Below, one piece after another: positions 28,269 to 37,252 of a stretch of DNA of 64,000 nt. A program made the translations under genes and the position numbers. Position 1 is the stretch's first letter; the number at the start of each line of letters is the position of its first letter. The notes below the pieces were generated by a model. It was not told the DNA's origin. It did not search any database and worked only from the letters and a program-made list of their open reading frames with translations. Source of the DNA: Streptomyces diastatochromogenes (GTDB lineage Bacteria > Actinomycetota > Actinomycetes > Streptomycetales > Streptomycetaceae); the NCBI RefSeq assembly GCF_002242805.1, contig NZ_MCGQ01000010.1, positions 132,726-196,725 of the forward strand. Direction: 5' to 3'.

Positions 28269-28386
28269 CTGACCCGCCGAAGATTCCCCCGCGGTCCCAG
28301 AGTCCAGGCCTGCCCCGCTCCTAGCTTCGAATGCAGACACCGCGACGCATCCGCGGCCGAGTTCGAGGCAGGAAAGGCCCACCCCC

Positions 28387-29340
28387 ATGATCGAAGCGCG
28401 CGAGCTGACGAAGCGCTACGGCGACAAGACCGTCGTCGACAACCTGAGCTTCACCGTCAAGCCCGGTGAGGTGACCGGCTTCCTCGGCCCCAATGGCGCG
28501 GGCAAGTCCACGACCATGCGCATGATCGTCGGCCTGGACTCCCCCACCAAGGGCTCGGTCACCGTGGGCGGCCGTTCCTACGCCAAGCACGTCGCACCGT
28601 TGCAGGAGATCGGCACCCTGCTGGAGGCCAAGTCCGTCCATCCCGGGCGCAGCGCGTTCAATCACCTGATGGCACTCGCACGCACCCACGGCATTCCGCG
28701 ACGCCGAGTGAACGAGGTCATCGAGCTGGCGGGACTGACCAGCGTGGCGGACAAGCGCGTGGGTGCCTTCTCGCTCGGCATGGGCCAGCGGCTCGGTATC
28801 GCCTCGGCCCTCCTCGGCGACCCGGCGATCATCATGCTCGACGAACCGGTCAACGGCCTCGACCCCGAGGGCGTGCTGTGGGTGCGCACCCTCCTGCGGA
28901 GGCTGGCCGACGAGGGCCGCGCCGTGATGCTCTCCTCGCACCTGATGAGCGAGACGGCGCTGATCGCCGACCACCTGGTGATCATCGGACGTGGCCGGCT
29001 GCTCGCCGACACGACGGTCGACGACTTCACCCGGGAGGCCGGCGGCGGCGGCGTGAAGGTCGCCTCCGTAGAGGCAACGAGGCTGCGCTCGCTGCTGGCC
29101 GGCCCGGACGTCGTGATCACGTCCTCCGCCGGCGAGGAACTGCAGGTCACCGGGCGCGACGCCCGGGAGATCGGGGCGATCGCCGCCCAGCACGGGGTGC
29201 CGTTGTACGAGCTGACCCCGCAGGCCGTCTCCCTGGAGGCGGCGTTCATGGAACTCACCCGCGACGTCGTCGAGTACCAGAGTGCTCCGGCCGACACCGA
29301 AGCCCACACCGAAGCCCACACCGAACGAAAGGCCGCCTGA
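28387..29340 (+). CDS. ABC exporter ATP-binding protein
   Basis: A 317-residue ABC ATPase of the drug/peptide exporter type (BcrA/DrrA-like). It has Walker A GPNGAGKSTTMRM (residues 36-48), the signature FSLGMGQRLGIA (with LGMGQ instead of LSGGQ), Walker B IIMLDEPVNGLDPEG and the switch SSHLMSE. The C-terminus ends in a short TEAHTEAHTE repeat. It is followed by a permease gene whose ATG overlaps the TGA stop by one base, then by a two-component pair. Such Streptomyces operons usually respond to membrane stress or antimicrobial peptides. A link to export of the nearby quinoxaline product cannot be shown. Confidence 0.88.
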   Translation: MIEARELTKRYGDKTVVDNLSFTVKPGEVTGFLGPNGAGKSTTMRMIVGLDSPTKGSVTVGGRSYAKHVAPLQEIGTLLEAKSVHPGRSAFNHLMALARTHGIPRRRVNEVIELAGLTSVADKRVGAFSLGMGQRLGIASALLGDPAIIMLDEPVNGLDPEGVLWVRTLLRRLADEGRAVMLSSHLMSETALIADHLVIIGRGRLLADTTVDDFTREAGGGGVKVASVEATRLRSLLAGPDVVITSSAGEELQVTGRDAREIGAIAAQHGVPLYELTPQAVSLEAAFMELTRDVVEYQSAPADTEAHTEAHTERKAA

Positions 29341-30224
29341 TGCCCGCCACCGCACTCCGCCGCGGCCCGCGCCCCGGCAAGCGCTCCAACCTGTCAGCGG
29401 CGCCCGAGCCCACGACGTCCGCCACGCGCTACAGGGTGACCGGCCCCCGGGTCCTGCACTCCGAGTGGGGCAAGTTCTGGTCGCTGCGCTCCAGCTGGAT
29501 CACCCTGGGCGTCGCCGTGTTCCTGCTGATCCTCTTCGGGGCGATCGCCAGCTACACCTACAGTCCCGACGCCGTCGCGACCAGCGGGCCGCCCGGCCCG
29601 GGAAGCGGCGGCGGCGACAGCGACGCGGTCAGCCTGGCGCTGACCGGCGTGTCCTTCGCGCAGTTGGCCGTGGGCGTGCTCGGGGTGCTGCTGGCCGCGG
29701 GTGAGTACAGCACCGGCATGATCCGCTCCACCCTCGCCGCGGTTCCGCGCCGGCTGCCCGTCCTGTGGTCGAAGGCCGCCGTGATCGGGCCCATCGCCCT
29801 GGTCCTCACCACCGTCGGCGCGCTGGCCGCGTTCCAGCTGGGCAGCCCGGGCCTGGACGGCGAGAAGATCGCCCTCTCCCTGAGCGACGACGGCGTACTG
29901 CGCAGCCTGGCCGGCGCGGGCCTCTATCTCGGCCTGGTCGCCGTCTTCGGCGTGGCCCTGGGCGTGCTACTGCGCAACTCCGCCGGAGCCATCGCGGCCC
30001 TGGTCGGAGTCCTGCTCATCCTGCCCGGCCTCGCCTCGCTGCTGCCCGACTCGTGGTACGACACGCTCAGTCCCTACTTCCCCAGCAACGCGGGCTCGGC
30101 CGTCTACGCCCTGCACCAGTCCTCGGACGCCCTCTCCCCCGGGGCAGGACTCGCGGTCTTCGCCGGCTGGGTGGCCCTGACGCTCGCCGGGGCCGCCTAC
30201 CGGCTCCGCAAGACCGACGCCTGA
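29340..30224 (+). CDS. ABC exporter permease
   Basis: A 294-residue membrane protein with about six hydrophobic segments (for example SWITLGVAVFLLILFGAI, VSFAQLAVGVLGVLLAAG, IAALVGVLLILPGL). It has the ABC-2 pattern YSTGMIRSTLAAVPRR found between the second and third segments of this exporter type. ATG at 29340 overlaps the ATPase stop codon (TGATG). It would pair with the preceding ATPase as homodimers in the membrane. The substrate is unknown. Confidence 0.85.
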   Translation: MPATALRRGPRPGKRSNLSAAPEPTTSATRYRVTGPRVLHSEWGKFWSLRSSWITLGVAVFLLILFGAIASYTYSPDAVATSGPPGPGSGGGDSDAVSLALTGVSFAQLAVGVLGVLLAAGEYSTGMIRSTLAAVPRRLPVLWSKAAVIGPIALVLTTVGALAAFQLGSPGLDGEKIALSLSDDGVLRSLAGAGLYLGLVAVFGVALGVLLRNSAGAIAALVGVLLILPGLASLLPDSWYDTLSPYFPSNAGSAVYALHQSSDALSPGAGLAVFAGWVALTLAGAAYRLRKTDA

Positions 30225-30240
30225 CCTGGGCACGAGCACA

Positions 30241-31614
30241 ATGGTGTCCATGAGTCCGCACCGTGCGGCAGCCGCCGCGGACGCCGCCCGGGGGACGGCG
30301 GCCCCGCCGTCCCCCGGGTTCGACGCCGCCTGGGCGCACCCGCTCCTGGGCCGTCTACTGCGGGACCAGAGCCGCCGGCAGCGGCTGGACCGCCGGCATC
30401 CGTGGCTGCTCGACACCGCGGTGGTACTGCTCGTCGTCGCCATCAGCCTCCCCGACCTGCTCTGGGGCAACGGCACCTCTCCGTTCGGGGACAAGGACGC
30501 CCGTGACCAGCTGCCGTCCGGCGTCCTGTTCGCCTTCGTCGCCGCACTTGTCCTTCCGCTGTGGTGGCGCCGCAGGGCACCTGCCGTCACGTACTTCGTG
30601 ATCGCGCTGGTGTCCCTCGCCCAGTGGTCCCTGGGCATCTGGCTGCCGGCCGGTGTCGGCGCGCTCATCGCCCTGTACACCCTCGCCCGGAACGGTTCCC
30701 TGCGCGTGCTGGGCTGGGCCGTCGCGCTGACCGTCGTCGAACTGCTGCTGGCCGTCTTCGTCCTGGTGCCGGTCGACCATCCGCTGCTCGGCAGCTTCTT
30801 CCTGCTGGGCACCATGACGGGGGCCGCCGCCATCGGCCTGACCCTCCGGATCCGCGGGATGTACATGGAGGCTCTGGAGGACCGCGCGAGACGCCTGGAG
30901 ATCGAGCAGGACCAACGCGTCCGGCTCACCGCCGCCGCCGAACGCTCCCGGGTCGCCCGCGAGATGCACGACATCGTCGGCCACAACCTCTCCGTCATGG
31001 TCAGCGTCGCCGACGGCGCCGCGACCCTCGCCACCAACCGGGGTGAGCGGTCCGCCGAGGCCCTGCGCGTACTCGGCGACACCGGCCGCCAGGCCATGAG
31101 CGAACTCCGCCGTGTCCTGGGCGTTCTGCGCGAGGAACAGGACGACGAACGGATGCTCAGCCCGCAGCCCGGCATCGCGGATCTTGACCCCCTGGTGGCG
31201 CGGGTACGCGCGGCGGGACTGACCGTCACCTACCGGACAGTGGGCGAACTCGGCACACTGAGCAGCGGTCTGCAGCTCACCGTGTACCGCATCGTCCAGG
31301 AATCGCTGACCAACGCGCTCAAGCACGCGGGGACCGGCGCGTCCGCCGAGGTCACCATCGCCGTCGAGGCGGGAGAGGTGCGGATCCGGGTCGCCGACAC
31401 CGGCGTACCACCCGGGACACCTCCGCGCGCGAAGCCGCGCACACGGAACGACGATCCCGGCCACGGCCTCGTCGGCATCCGCCAGCGGGCCGCCATGTAC
31501 GGCGGCACCGTCATCATCGGACCACGCGACACCGGCCACGGCTGGCTCGTGGACGTCGTGCTCGACGTGGCCTCCGCACCCGCCCCGTCGGTTTCAGGAG
31601 ACCATCTGCCATGA
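30241..31614 (+). CDS. Sensor histidine kinase, HisKA_3 type
   Basis: A 457-residue kinase. The N-terminal half carries several hydrophobic helices (about residues 60-190) with no large extracellular loop, which suggests sensing inside the membrane. The dimerisation helix has the phosphoacceptor His in VAREMHDIVGHNLSVMV (about residue 244), and the ATPase domain shows VQESLTNALKHA and GHGLVGIRQRA. The stop overlaps the response-regulator start (ATGA). Another ATG nine bases in could be the true start; neither has a strong ribosome site. Context suggests it controls the ABC exporter just upstream. Confidence 0.87.
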   Translation: MVSMSPHRAAAAADAARGTAAPPSPGFDAAWAHPLLGRLLRDQSRRQRLDRRHPWLLDTAVVLLVVAISLPDLLWGNGTSPFGDKDARDQLPSGVLFAFVAALVLPLWWRRRAPAVTYFVIALVSLAQWSLGIWLPAGVGALIALYTLARNGSLRVLGWAVALTVVELLLAVFVLVPVDHPLLGSFFLLGTMTGAAAIGLTLRIRGMYMEALEDRARRLEIEQDQRVRLTAAAERSRVAREMHDIVGHNLSVMVSVADGAATLATNRGERSAEALRVLGDTGRQAMSELRRVLGVLREEQDDERMLSPQPGIADLDPLVARVRAAGLTVTYRTVGELGTLSSGLQLTVYRIVQESLTNALKHAGTGASAEVTIAVEAGEVRIRVADTGVPPGTPPRAKPRTRNDDPGHGLVGIRQRAAMYGGTVIIGPRDTGHGWLVDVVLDVASAPAPSVSGDHLP

Positions 31615-32279
31615 CCACCGTGCTGATCGCCGACGACCAGCCGCTCCAGCGCATGGGCGTCCGCATGCTCATCGAGGGCACCCCCGGCCTGGATGCCGTC
31701 GGCGAGGCCGAGCACGGCGCCGAGGCCGTCCGCCTGGCCGCGCAACTACGGCCCGACGTCGTCCTCATGGACATCCGCATGCCCGGCATGGACGGCATCG
31801 AGGCCACCCGCCGCATCATCGCCGCCGGCGGCCGCACCCGCGTCCTCATCGTGACCACGTTCGACCTCGACGAGTACGCCTACGAAGGTCTGCGCGCCGG
31901 CGCCAGCGGCTTCCTCCTCAAGGACGCCCGCCCCGAAGAACTCGTCGCGGGCATCCACGCGGTCGCGACCGGCGACGCCGTAGTGGCCCCCCGCCTGACC
32001 CGGCGCCTCCTGGACGCCTACGCCCACCAGGTCCTCGCACCCGCCGACGCCCCCACCCCAGAGGACCACCGCCTGAGGACCCTCAGCGACCGCGAACGCG
32101 AGGTCCTGGTCGCCATCGGCCAGGGCTGGACGAACACGGAGATCGCCGAACGCCTCGTCCTCACCGAGTCCACGGTGAAGAAGCACGTCGGCCGCGTCCT
32201 CGCCAAGATCGGGGCACGCGACCGCATCCAGGCCGTGATCACGGCGTACGACGCCGGGCTGGTCAAGGCCAAGTCGTAG
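31611..32279 (+). CDS. NarL/FixJ-family response regulator
   Basis: A 222-residue regulator. The receiver domain has the acidic pair (IADDQ), the phosphoacceptor Asp in VLMDIRMPGMDG, Thr in VTTFDLDEYAYEGL, and Lys in LLKDARPEEL. The LuxR-type helix-turn-helix is LSDREREVLVAIGQGWTNTEIAERL...VKKHVGRVLAKIGARDR. The ATG overlaps the kinase stop. It completes the exporter-kinase-regulator operon and could bind the repeat at 28253-28268. Confidence 0.9.
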   Translation: MTTVLIADDQPLQRMGVRMLIEGTPGLDAVGEAEHGAEAVRLAAQLRPDVVLMDIRMPGMDGIEATRRIIAAGGRTRVLIVTTFDLDEYAYEGLRAGASGFLLKDARPEELVAGIHAVATGDAVVAPRLTRRLLDAYAHQVLAPADAPTPEDHRLRTLSDREREVLVAIGQGWTNTEIAERLVLTESTVKKHVGRVLAKIGARDRIQAVITAYDAGLVKAKS

Positions 32280-32336
32280 ACCTTGCGCACCGAGTCCGTA
32301 CTACTGCGCTACTGCGCCCATCGCCTTGGTACTCGG

Positions 32337-33602
32337 TCACCCTTCGCCCCGCCCAGCGGCAGCGCAGTTCGGTTCCGGTTCCGGCTCGGAGAGATGCGTT
32401 GCCGCGCGGCGGGGGAGCAGCAGCGGGGTCGCCAGCAGGAGCACGCCGGCCAGGCCGATGGCCGTACGCGGGCCGAGCAGGCCGCCCAGCACGCCCCAGA
32501 CGGCCGTCAGGAGCGCGGTCGAGGTCTTGGTCGTCACCGCCCAGGCGGACAGGGTGCGGGCGACCCGGTCGGTCGCGGTGCGTTCGAGGCGGTAGGTGGT
32601 GTAGACGGGGTTGAAGACCCCGCAGCAGAAGATGAGTCCGAGTTCGACGCCGATCACCAGCAGCAGCCCTCCGGTGCCCGGCCCCAGGAAGGCCAGGCCG
32701 ACGGGCCAGAGCGCGCGCAGCGCCCCGGCCGCGACGAGGACCTGGTGCTGTCCGAACCGGATGACGAGCGGCCGGGCCAGCCGCGAACCGAGCAGCCCGC
32801 CGATCGAGGGCGCGGCGAAGGCGAGGCCGTACTGCCACGGTGCGAACCCGAGTCGGCCGAGCATCAGGACGGCCAGCAGCGGCTGGGTGGCCATCACCAG
32901 GCCGTTGAACAAGGCGGTGTTGAAGAACAGCGGACGCAGCGTCGAGTCGGCGAGGATGTACCGCCAGCCGTCGAGCAGGTCCCGGGCCCGCATGCGCGCG
33001 GCCTCCCGGCGCTCGGGCCGCGGCTCGTGCCCGCCCGTCGCGCGGATGCCCAGGGCCGAGAGCAGGTAGCTGAGCGCGTCGGCCACCACCGTCGCCACCG
33101 GACCGAGCAGCCCGATCGCCGCGCCGCCCAGCGGCGGTCCGATGATCGTGGTCGTCCAGGCCGTGGACTCGAACCGGGCGTTGGCGACGAGCAGGTCCTC
33201 GGCCGGCAGCAGCGTTTTCAGGTACGCGCCGGAGGCGGCGCGGAAGGTGATGTCGGCCGCCGCGACGACGACCGAGACCAGCAGGAGCTGAAGGAAGGTG
33301 AGCACGCCGCGCGCGAACGCGGCGGGGATCGTCAGCAGCGCCGCGAACCGCACCAGGTCCATCGCGATCAGCACCGGCCGCTTGCGGCGGAACTCCACCC
33401 ACGGGCCGAGCGGCACCGCCACGGCCGCGCCCACCGCGGCTCCCACAGAGGAGAGCGCGGCGACCTCGGCCGGTCCGGCGTGCAGCACCCGGACGGCGAT
33501 CAGCGGGAACGCGCCGAAGGCGAGCCACGTGCCGAGCGCACTGGTCCCGTACGCTCCCCAGAGCCACCCGAACTGCCGTCCCAGCCGGTGCCCGCTCCTC
33601 AT
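32337..33602 (-). CDS. MFS transporter (enterobactin-exporter/macrolide-efflux type)
   Basis: A 421-residue multi-pass protein with about 12 hydrophobic segments and a central charged loop (GGHEPRPERREAARMRARDL). The order resembles the MFS_3/EntS-type efflux family: WLWGAYGTSALGTWLAF at the start, EFRRKRPVLIAMDLVR in the first cytoplasmic loop. ATG at 33602 has GAGGGG upstream. It is divergent from a LysR-type gene, with ACAACC repeats between them that are probably the control region. Substrate unknown; an efflux role is typical for this pairing. Confidence 0.85.
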   Translation of the reverse strand: MRSGHRLGRQFGWLWGAYGTSALGTWLAFGAFPLIAVRVLHAGPAEVAALSSVGAAVGAAVAVPLGPWVEFRRKRPVLIAMDLVRFAALLTIPAAFARGVLTFLQLLLVSVVVAAADITFRAASGAYLKTLLPAEDLLVANARFESTAWTTTIIGPPLGGAAIGLLGPVATVVADALSYLLSALGIRATGGHEPRPERREAARMRARDLLDGWRYILADSTLRPLFFNTALFNGLVMATQPLLAVLMLGRLGFAPWQYGLAFAAPSIGGLLGSRLARPLVIRFGQHQVLVAAGALRALWPVGLAFLGPGTGGLLLVIGVELGLIFCCGVFNPVYTTYRLERTATDRVARTLSAWAVTTKTSTALLTAVWGVLGGLLGPRTAIGLAGVLLLATPLLLPRRAATHLSEPEPEPNCAAAGRGEG

Positions 33603-33629
33603 TCCCGATACCCCTCGCCACTCGCTCGT

Positions 33630-33718
33630 ACAACCGATTCGCGATCAGAAGCATCAAAGCGAGCGCCATACCCTGGGATCAAACAACCGCAGAGCAGCCG
33701 GCCACAACCATCGGTTGT
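33630..33718. promoter_or_regulatory. Operator region between MFS and LysR genes
   Basis: ACAACC occurs at 33630-33635, 33683-33688 and 33704-33709. The last is followed by ATC and GGTTGT, a perfect 6-bp inverted repeat (33704-33718) that ends 17 bases before the LysR start. This fits autoregulation and control of the divergent transporter by the LysR protein. Confidence 0.55.
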
Positions 33719-33735
33719 ACCCCTAGGGTGTCGGC

Positions 33736-34671
33736 ATGGACCTCGACACCGTCCGGACCTTCGTCGCCGCCGCCGACGCGGGTCAGTTCCAGGAGGCTGC
33801 CGCCGAGCTGGCGGTCACCCAGCAGGCCGTCTCCAAGCGCATCGCCACGCTGGAGCGCAACCTCGGCGTGCGGCTGTTCACCCGCACCGCGCGCGGCGCC
33901 GAACTCACCATCGACGGGCAGGCGTTCCTGCCCCACGCGCGCGAGCTGCTGCGCGTCGCCGAGCGCGCGGTCGCGTCCGTGCGCCCCGGCCGCCGTCCGC
34001 TACGCGTCGACGTGATCGCCTCGCGCGGCGCGGCGGCGGGCCTGATGCGCGGCTTCCACCGCGCGCACCCCGAGATCGACCTCGACGTGGTGATGCTGCT
34101 CGACATCGAGACGGCCGTCACCGCCATCCGGTCCGGCGCGATCGACGCGTCCTTCCGCGCCGTCGCCGCGCCCGGCCGGCCCCTTCCCGAGGACATCGAG
34201 TCCGTCCGGGTACTCGACGAGCCGCTCCAACTGCTCACCGGCCCCGCCCACGCGCTGGCGGGCGCCCGGTCGGTGACCGTCGACCAGCTCGCCGGGCACC
34301 GGATCTGGATGCCCGGGATCGTCCCCGGTACCGAGTGGGCCGCCTACTACGACGACCTGGTGGCCGAGTTCGGCCTCACCATCGAGGCGACCGGCCCCAA
34401 CTTCGGCTCCGACGCGCTCCTCGACACCGTCGCCGACACCCCGGCCCTGGCCACCTTCATGGGCGAGCACACCCGCCTCGTCTGGCCCGCCGACCACGGC
34501 CTGCGCCGCATCCCGGTGACCGACCCCACGCCCGTCTACCCGCACTCACTCCTCTGGCACCGCGACAACCCCCACCCGGCGCTGACCACCCTCCGCACCC
34601 ACCTCGCCGCCACAGCGCCCGGCCACGACACCGCCGGGACCTGGGCACCGGGCTGGGTGCTTCCGCGCTGA
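33736..34671 (+). CDS. LysR-family transcriptional regulator
   Basis: A 311-residue LysR protein. The N-terminal winged helix has FVAAADAGQFQEAAAELAVTQQAVSKRIATLERNLGVRLFTR (positions 10-53), followed by an effector-binding domain of normal length (VDVIASRGAAAGLMRGFHRAHPEIDLDVVM). It is divergent from the MFS gene 133 bases away, the standard arrangement for regulating the neighbour. Effector unknown. Confidence 0.9.
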   Translation: MDLDTVRTFVAAADAGQFQEAAAELAVTQQAVSKRIATLERNLGVRLFTRTARGAELTIDGQAFLPHARELLRVAERAVASVRPGRRPLRVDVIASRGAAAGLMRGFHRAHPEIDLDVVMLLDIETAVTAIRSGAIDASFRAVAAPGRPLPEDIESVRVLDEPLQLLTGPAHALAGARSVTVDQLAGHRIWMPGIVPGTEWAAYYDDLVAEFGLTIEATGPNFGSDALLDTVADTPALATFMGEHTRLVWPADHGLRRIPVTDPTPVYPHSLLWHRDNPHPALTTLRTHLAATAPGHDTAGTWAPGWVLPR

Positions 34672-34691
34672 ACGCAGCCGCAGGTCAGGAG

Positions 34692-34760
34692 TCAGGAGCC
34701 CTTTGCAGCAGGCTCCAGAATCGCCACGCACTCCACATGATGCGTCATCGGAAAGACGTC
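34692..34760 (-). pseudogene. C-terminal fragment of a TrmA/RumA-type RNA methyltransferase; candidate integration scar
   Basis: On the minus strand the last 22 codons read VFPMTHHVECVAILEPAAKG-S then stop. This is the conserved end of class I TrmA/RumA RNA methyltransferases (the FPMTHHVE element). The sequence upstream in that frame runs into a stop within about 45 bases, so the body of the gene is missing. Such a 3' end without a body is what an integrase leaves when an element inserts into the end of a gene, the other end of the element rebuilding the gene. Everything to its right differs in style from the left. Confidence 0.6.
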
Positions 34761-35085
34761 AGAAGGGGGAGGACCTGACGTATTCGCAGGTCAGCCGCCA
34801 TTTGTAGCCCCGCCGAAGGACCCCACGGACGCCCGGAGCGTCAAACGAGCGTCACGGCCGAGGCATGAGCTGGCCTCCGCCCAACGAGGCTCAGCCAGCG
34901 GTAGGCGCTGGCGCCGCCCCGCCGACGTCGACCCACATCCCCGTGACTACGCCCCACGGAAGGCCATGGAGTGAGGAACCTACCCCTCCTCATGCCCTGC
35001 GGTTGGCATCAATCCTCGTCAGCTGAGAGCAGGCTGGCAACTGCCACGACAAGCAGGCGACGGCCGCGGAGGGGTGTGGGACGAC
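34761..35085. other. Non-coding left flank of the island
   Basis: About 325 bases with no convincing gene on either strand. The repeat CTGACGTATTCGCAGGTCAG near 34775 includes the short inverted pair CTGAC/GTCAG. It would hold the promoter of the effector gene. Confidence 0.35.
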
Positions 35086-35577
35086 ATGCGCGAGCCAGGC
35101 AGTATTCCGACGGAGATGGACCGGCTGAAAGGGCACGCTGAACGCGCCTTCGTCGAGGTGCAGAGGGCCGATACAAAAGCAACGGCGTTGTGCGGAATAG
35201 CCGGTGGCCTGCTGGCTGCAGGGGTTGCCGTGCTGTCGAGTGCACACGGCATGCCCCCCATCGCGGTGTTTTCCCTTGTCCTGATGTGTCTGTTGCTGAT
35301 GGCCGCGATAGGGGCTGCGCTGCTCGCGCTGCGGCCCGTGGTCCCAAGGGCGGGGCTGCATACCGAATTGATGGGCGAGGCACTCGTACACGACCGGGCC
35401 GGTGTGAGTACGACTGCTCGTGGGGAGCTTGAACGGCATGTCGAGGGCCGCCGACTACAAGTGCTGGCCTGGCTGGCGGACAGGAAGCTGCGAGCGGCCC
35501 GCCTGGCCGTCGACTTTGCCCTAGCAGCACTCCTGATGGCTGGAATGTGTCTATTGAGCAACATTCTGGTTAGTTGA
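35086..35577 (+). CDS. Two-TM Pycsar effector-like protein (PycTM family)
   Basis: A 163-residue protein. An amphipathic start (HAERAFVEVQRADTKATALCG) leads into a membrane segment at about 43-61, a second at about 67-89, then a soluble middle, and a third hydrophobic segment at the C-terminus (AVDFALAALLMAGMCLLSN). The pattern ADTKA followed by two close helices and a late helix is that of the PycTM family (formerly DUF5706), whose members damage the membrane after sensing a cyclic pyrimidine. A class III cyclase gene lies 800 bases downstream on the same strand. ATG at 35086 follows GGAGGGG at a long distance; GTG at 35074 is the alternative start. Confidence 0.72.
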   Translation: MREPGSIPTEMDRLKGHAERAFVEVQRADTKATALCGIAGGLLAAGVAVLSSAHGMPPIAVFSLVLMCLLLMAAIGAALLALRPVVPRAGLHTELMGEALVHDRAGVSTTARGELERHVEGRRLQVLAWLADRKLRAARLAVDFALAALLMAGMCLLSNILVS

Positions 35578-35620
35578 GACGATCACCTAAGTGTGTTGGG
35601 GCCGCATAGCAGGGGGACGC

Positions 35621-36280
35621 GTGTATCAGCCGCATGCCACGGTGATCGGCGACAAGTTATGGGCACGCCTGAAGGCGCTCGCACCGCAGCGCGTCAGGCC
35701 GGCTCGGAGTGTGCTGCTCCGGCAGGGAGATCCAGCAACTCACGTGATCGTGCTGGAGTCCGGGTCAACGCTGATCACCCTGGCCGGGGTCTGCGGAGAA
35801 AGGACGCTTCTTGCCGTGCGCGGCGCCGGTGAGTTACTCGGTGAACTGGCCGTGTTGGACTCCCAGCCTCGCACGGCCACGGTCATCGCCGCCGAGTCCT
35901 GTCAGATCCGCATCATCCCGGCTGCCGCTTTCCTCACGTTCGTTGAGGAGCATGATCTGCTGGCCCCGCTCCTGCGCCATGCCATCGCCCGAGTCAGGGA
36001 ATCCGAGGCCGTGCGGCTCGAACTGGCCACTGCGTCTGTGCCGCTCCGTCTGGCATCGGCTCTGTCGCGGCTGGTCGAGGCCGCATCCGCTTCGGCTTCG
36101 GATCTTGCCGTGCGTCTGACCCAGACGGAGCTGTCTCAGATGATTGGCGCTTCCCGCAACGCGGTGGTCAACGCACTCAAGCCCTGGCGTGAGCAGGACT
36201 GGGTCCGCACCACCTCCAGCGGTGGGCTCCTCGTTCGCGACATCCATTCGATTCAGTTGCACGCGCGTACGCAGGCGTGA
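35621..36280 (+). CDS. Crp/Fnr-family cyclic-nucleotide-binding transcription factor
   Basis: A 219-residue protein. The cyclic-nucleotide domain includes LLRQGDPATHVIVLESG and the phosphate-binding cassette GELLGELAVLDSQPRTAT, which keeps the Glu and Arg that hold the cyclic phosphate and ribose. A Crp-type helix-turn-helix (LTQTELSQMIGASRNAVVNAL) follows. It sits between the membrane effector and the cyclase, so it could read the same second messenger. GTG at 35621 is chosen because GGGGGA precedes it; the frame extends to 35591. No iron-sulfur cysteine set typical of Fnr is evident. Confidence 0.85.
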   Translation: MYQPHATVIGDKLWARLKALAPQRVRPARSVLLRQGDPATHVIVLESGSTLITLAGVCGERTLLAVRGAGELLGELAVLDSQPRTATVIAAESCQIRIIPAAAFLTFVEEHDLLAPLLRHAIARVRESEAVRLELATASVPLRLASALSRLVEAASASASDLAVRLTQTELSQMIGASRNAVVNALKPWREQDWVRTTSSGGLLVRDIHSIQLHARTQA

Positions 36281-36382
36281 CGGGCCGCACTTCAGGCGTG
36301 CCCACTACTGGGCAGCGGCGGCCGTCCCGCCTGATCAGCATGGGCACTTCCCTGACCGCCTGTGCTGAAAGGACGGTGCTCA

Positions 36383-37198
36383 ATGGATGCGCCGCTGCAC
36401 GCAGAGCCCCTGGATGTGCCCGCCGAACTCGCCCTTGTGGCGATCGACATGGAGAAGTACAGCCAGATCCCCGAGGCGAAGATGGCCGCCGCCCGGTGCG
36501 ACGTGGACGACATCGTGGCGACTGTGCTCGCCGAATGTCAGCTGCCCGACCCACAGGAACTCCCCGGCGGCTACAAGGACAGTGGCGACGGGGCGATCCT
36601 GCTGTTCCCGCCCTCGGTGCTGGCACGTCTCGTGGACCCGCTGCTCGGCCGGCTCGATGCGGCTCTGGTGCGCTACGAGCGGCAGCGGCTGGCCAGTAGT
36701 CCCGTCCTGCGGCTGCGGGCCAGTGTGCACGTCGGCCCGCTGTCCCTGCCCGACCACCGCGGTGACGCCATCAATGACACCACCCGGCTGCTCGACAGCC
36801 AGGCGAACCGCCAGGCGCTGTCCGCCGCGAAGGACAGTGGCGGCTTCCTTGCTGCCGCGCTCTCCGAGATCGTCTACCAGCGCACCGTGCACGCGGGCCG
36901 CACGCAGGATCTGGGCCCACACCACTTCCTTGAGGCGGTTGCCCGCGTCGGCGACAAGCCCGGCTTCGAGCAGCCTTGCCGGATTCATGTGCCGGGCCTG
37001 ACCGGGCCGGCCGTACGCCCCTACGTCACGGACGCCGCATCACCGGCCGCTGCTCCCTCCTCCACCGCGCAGCCGAGCGACGCGTCAGTGACACCGGTTT
37101 CCGGCAGCGGCGGCACGTTCCAGTTCCACGGTCAGGTCAGCGACGCCACGATCGCCAACAGCATCGACACCCTGCGAATCGATCGCCGCCAGCGGTGA
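36383..37198 (+). CDS. Class III nucleotide cyclase (Pycsar PycC-like)
   Basis: A 271-residue single-domain cyclase. The metal-binding aspartates are Asp22 in VAIDMEKYS and Asp69 in KDSGDGAILLF. The transition-state pair is Asn131 and Arg135 in GDAINDTTRLLDS, after the strand RASVHVGP. All catalytic positions are present, so it should be active. Small class III cyclases next to PycTM-type effectors make cCMP or cUMP on phage infection. A linker of Ala/Ser/Pro leads to a distinct C-terminal tail (residues 241-271) containing GGTFQFHGQVSDATIANS. ATG at 36383 has GGACGG 9 bases upstream. Which nucleotide it makes cannot be read from the sequence. Confidence 0.8.
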   Translation: MDAPLHAEPLDVPAELALVAIDMEKYSQIPEAKMAAARCDVDDIVATVLAECQLPDPQELPGGYKDSGDGAILLFPPSVLARLVDPLLGRLDAALVRYERQRLASSPVLRLRASVHVGPLSLPDHRGDAINDTTRLLDSQANRQALSAAKDSGGFLAAALSEIVYQRTVHAGRTQDLGPHHFLEAVARVGDKPGFEQPCRIHVPGLTGPAVRPYVTDAASPAAAPSSTAQPSDASVTPVSGSGGTFQFHGQVSDATIANSIDTLRIDRRQR

Positions 37199-37252
37199 GT
37201 CGCCTGGCCTTCCGCCCTCCCACTCTTCCCACACTCACCCTGGAGCACTCGT

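Noticed and set aside
32283..34778. Plus-strand frame of 831 codons across the MFS and LysR genes
   Set aside because: It mixes antisense of the MFS gene with an out-of-frame reading of LysR; neither half resembles a protein family.
34761..35085. tRNA gene as the integration target at the left end
   Set aside because: No cloverleaf or TTC-loop pattern was found; the methyltransferase 3' end explains the boundary better.
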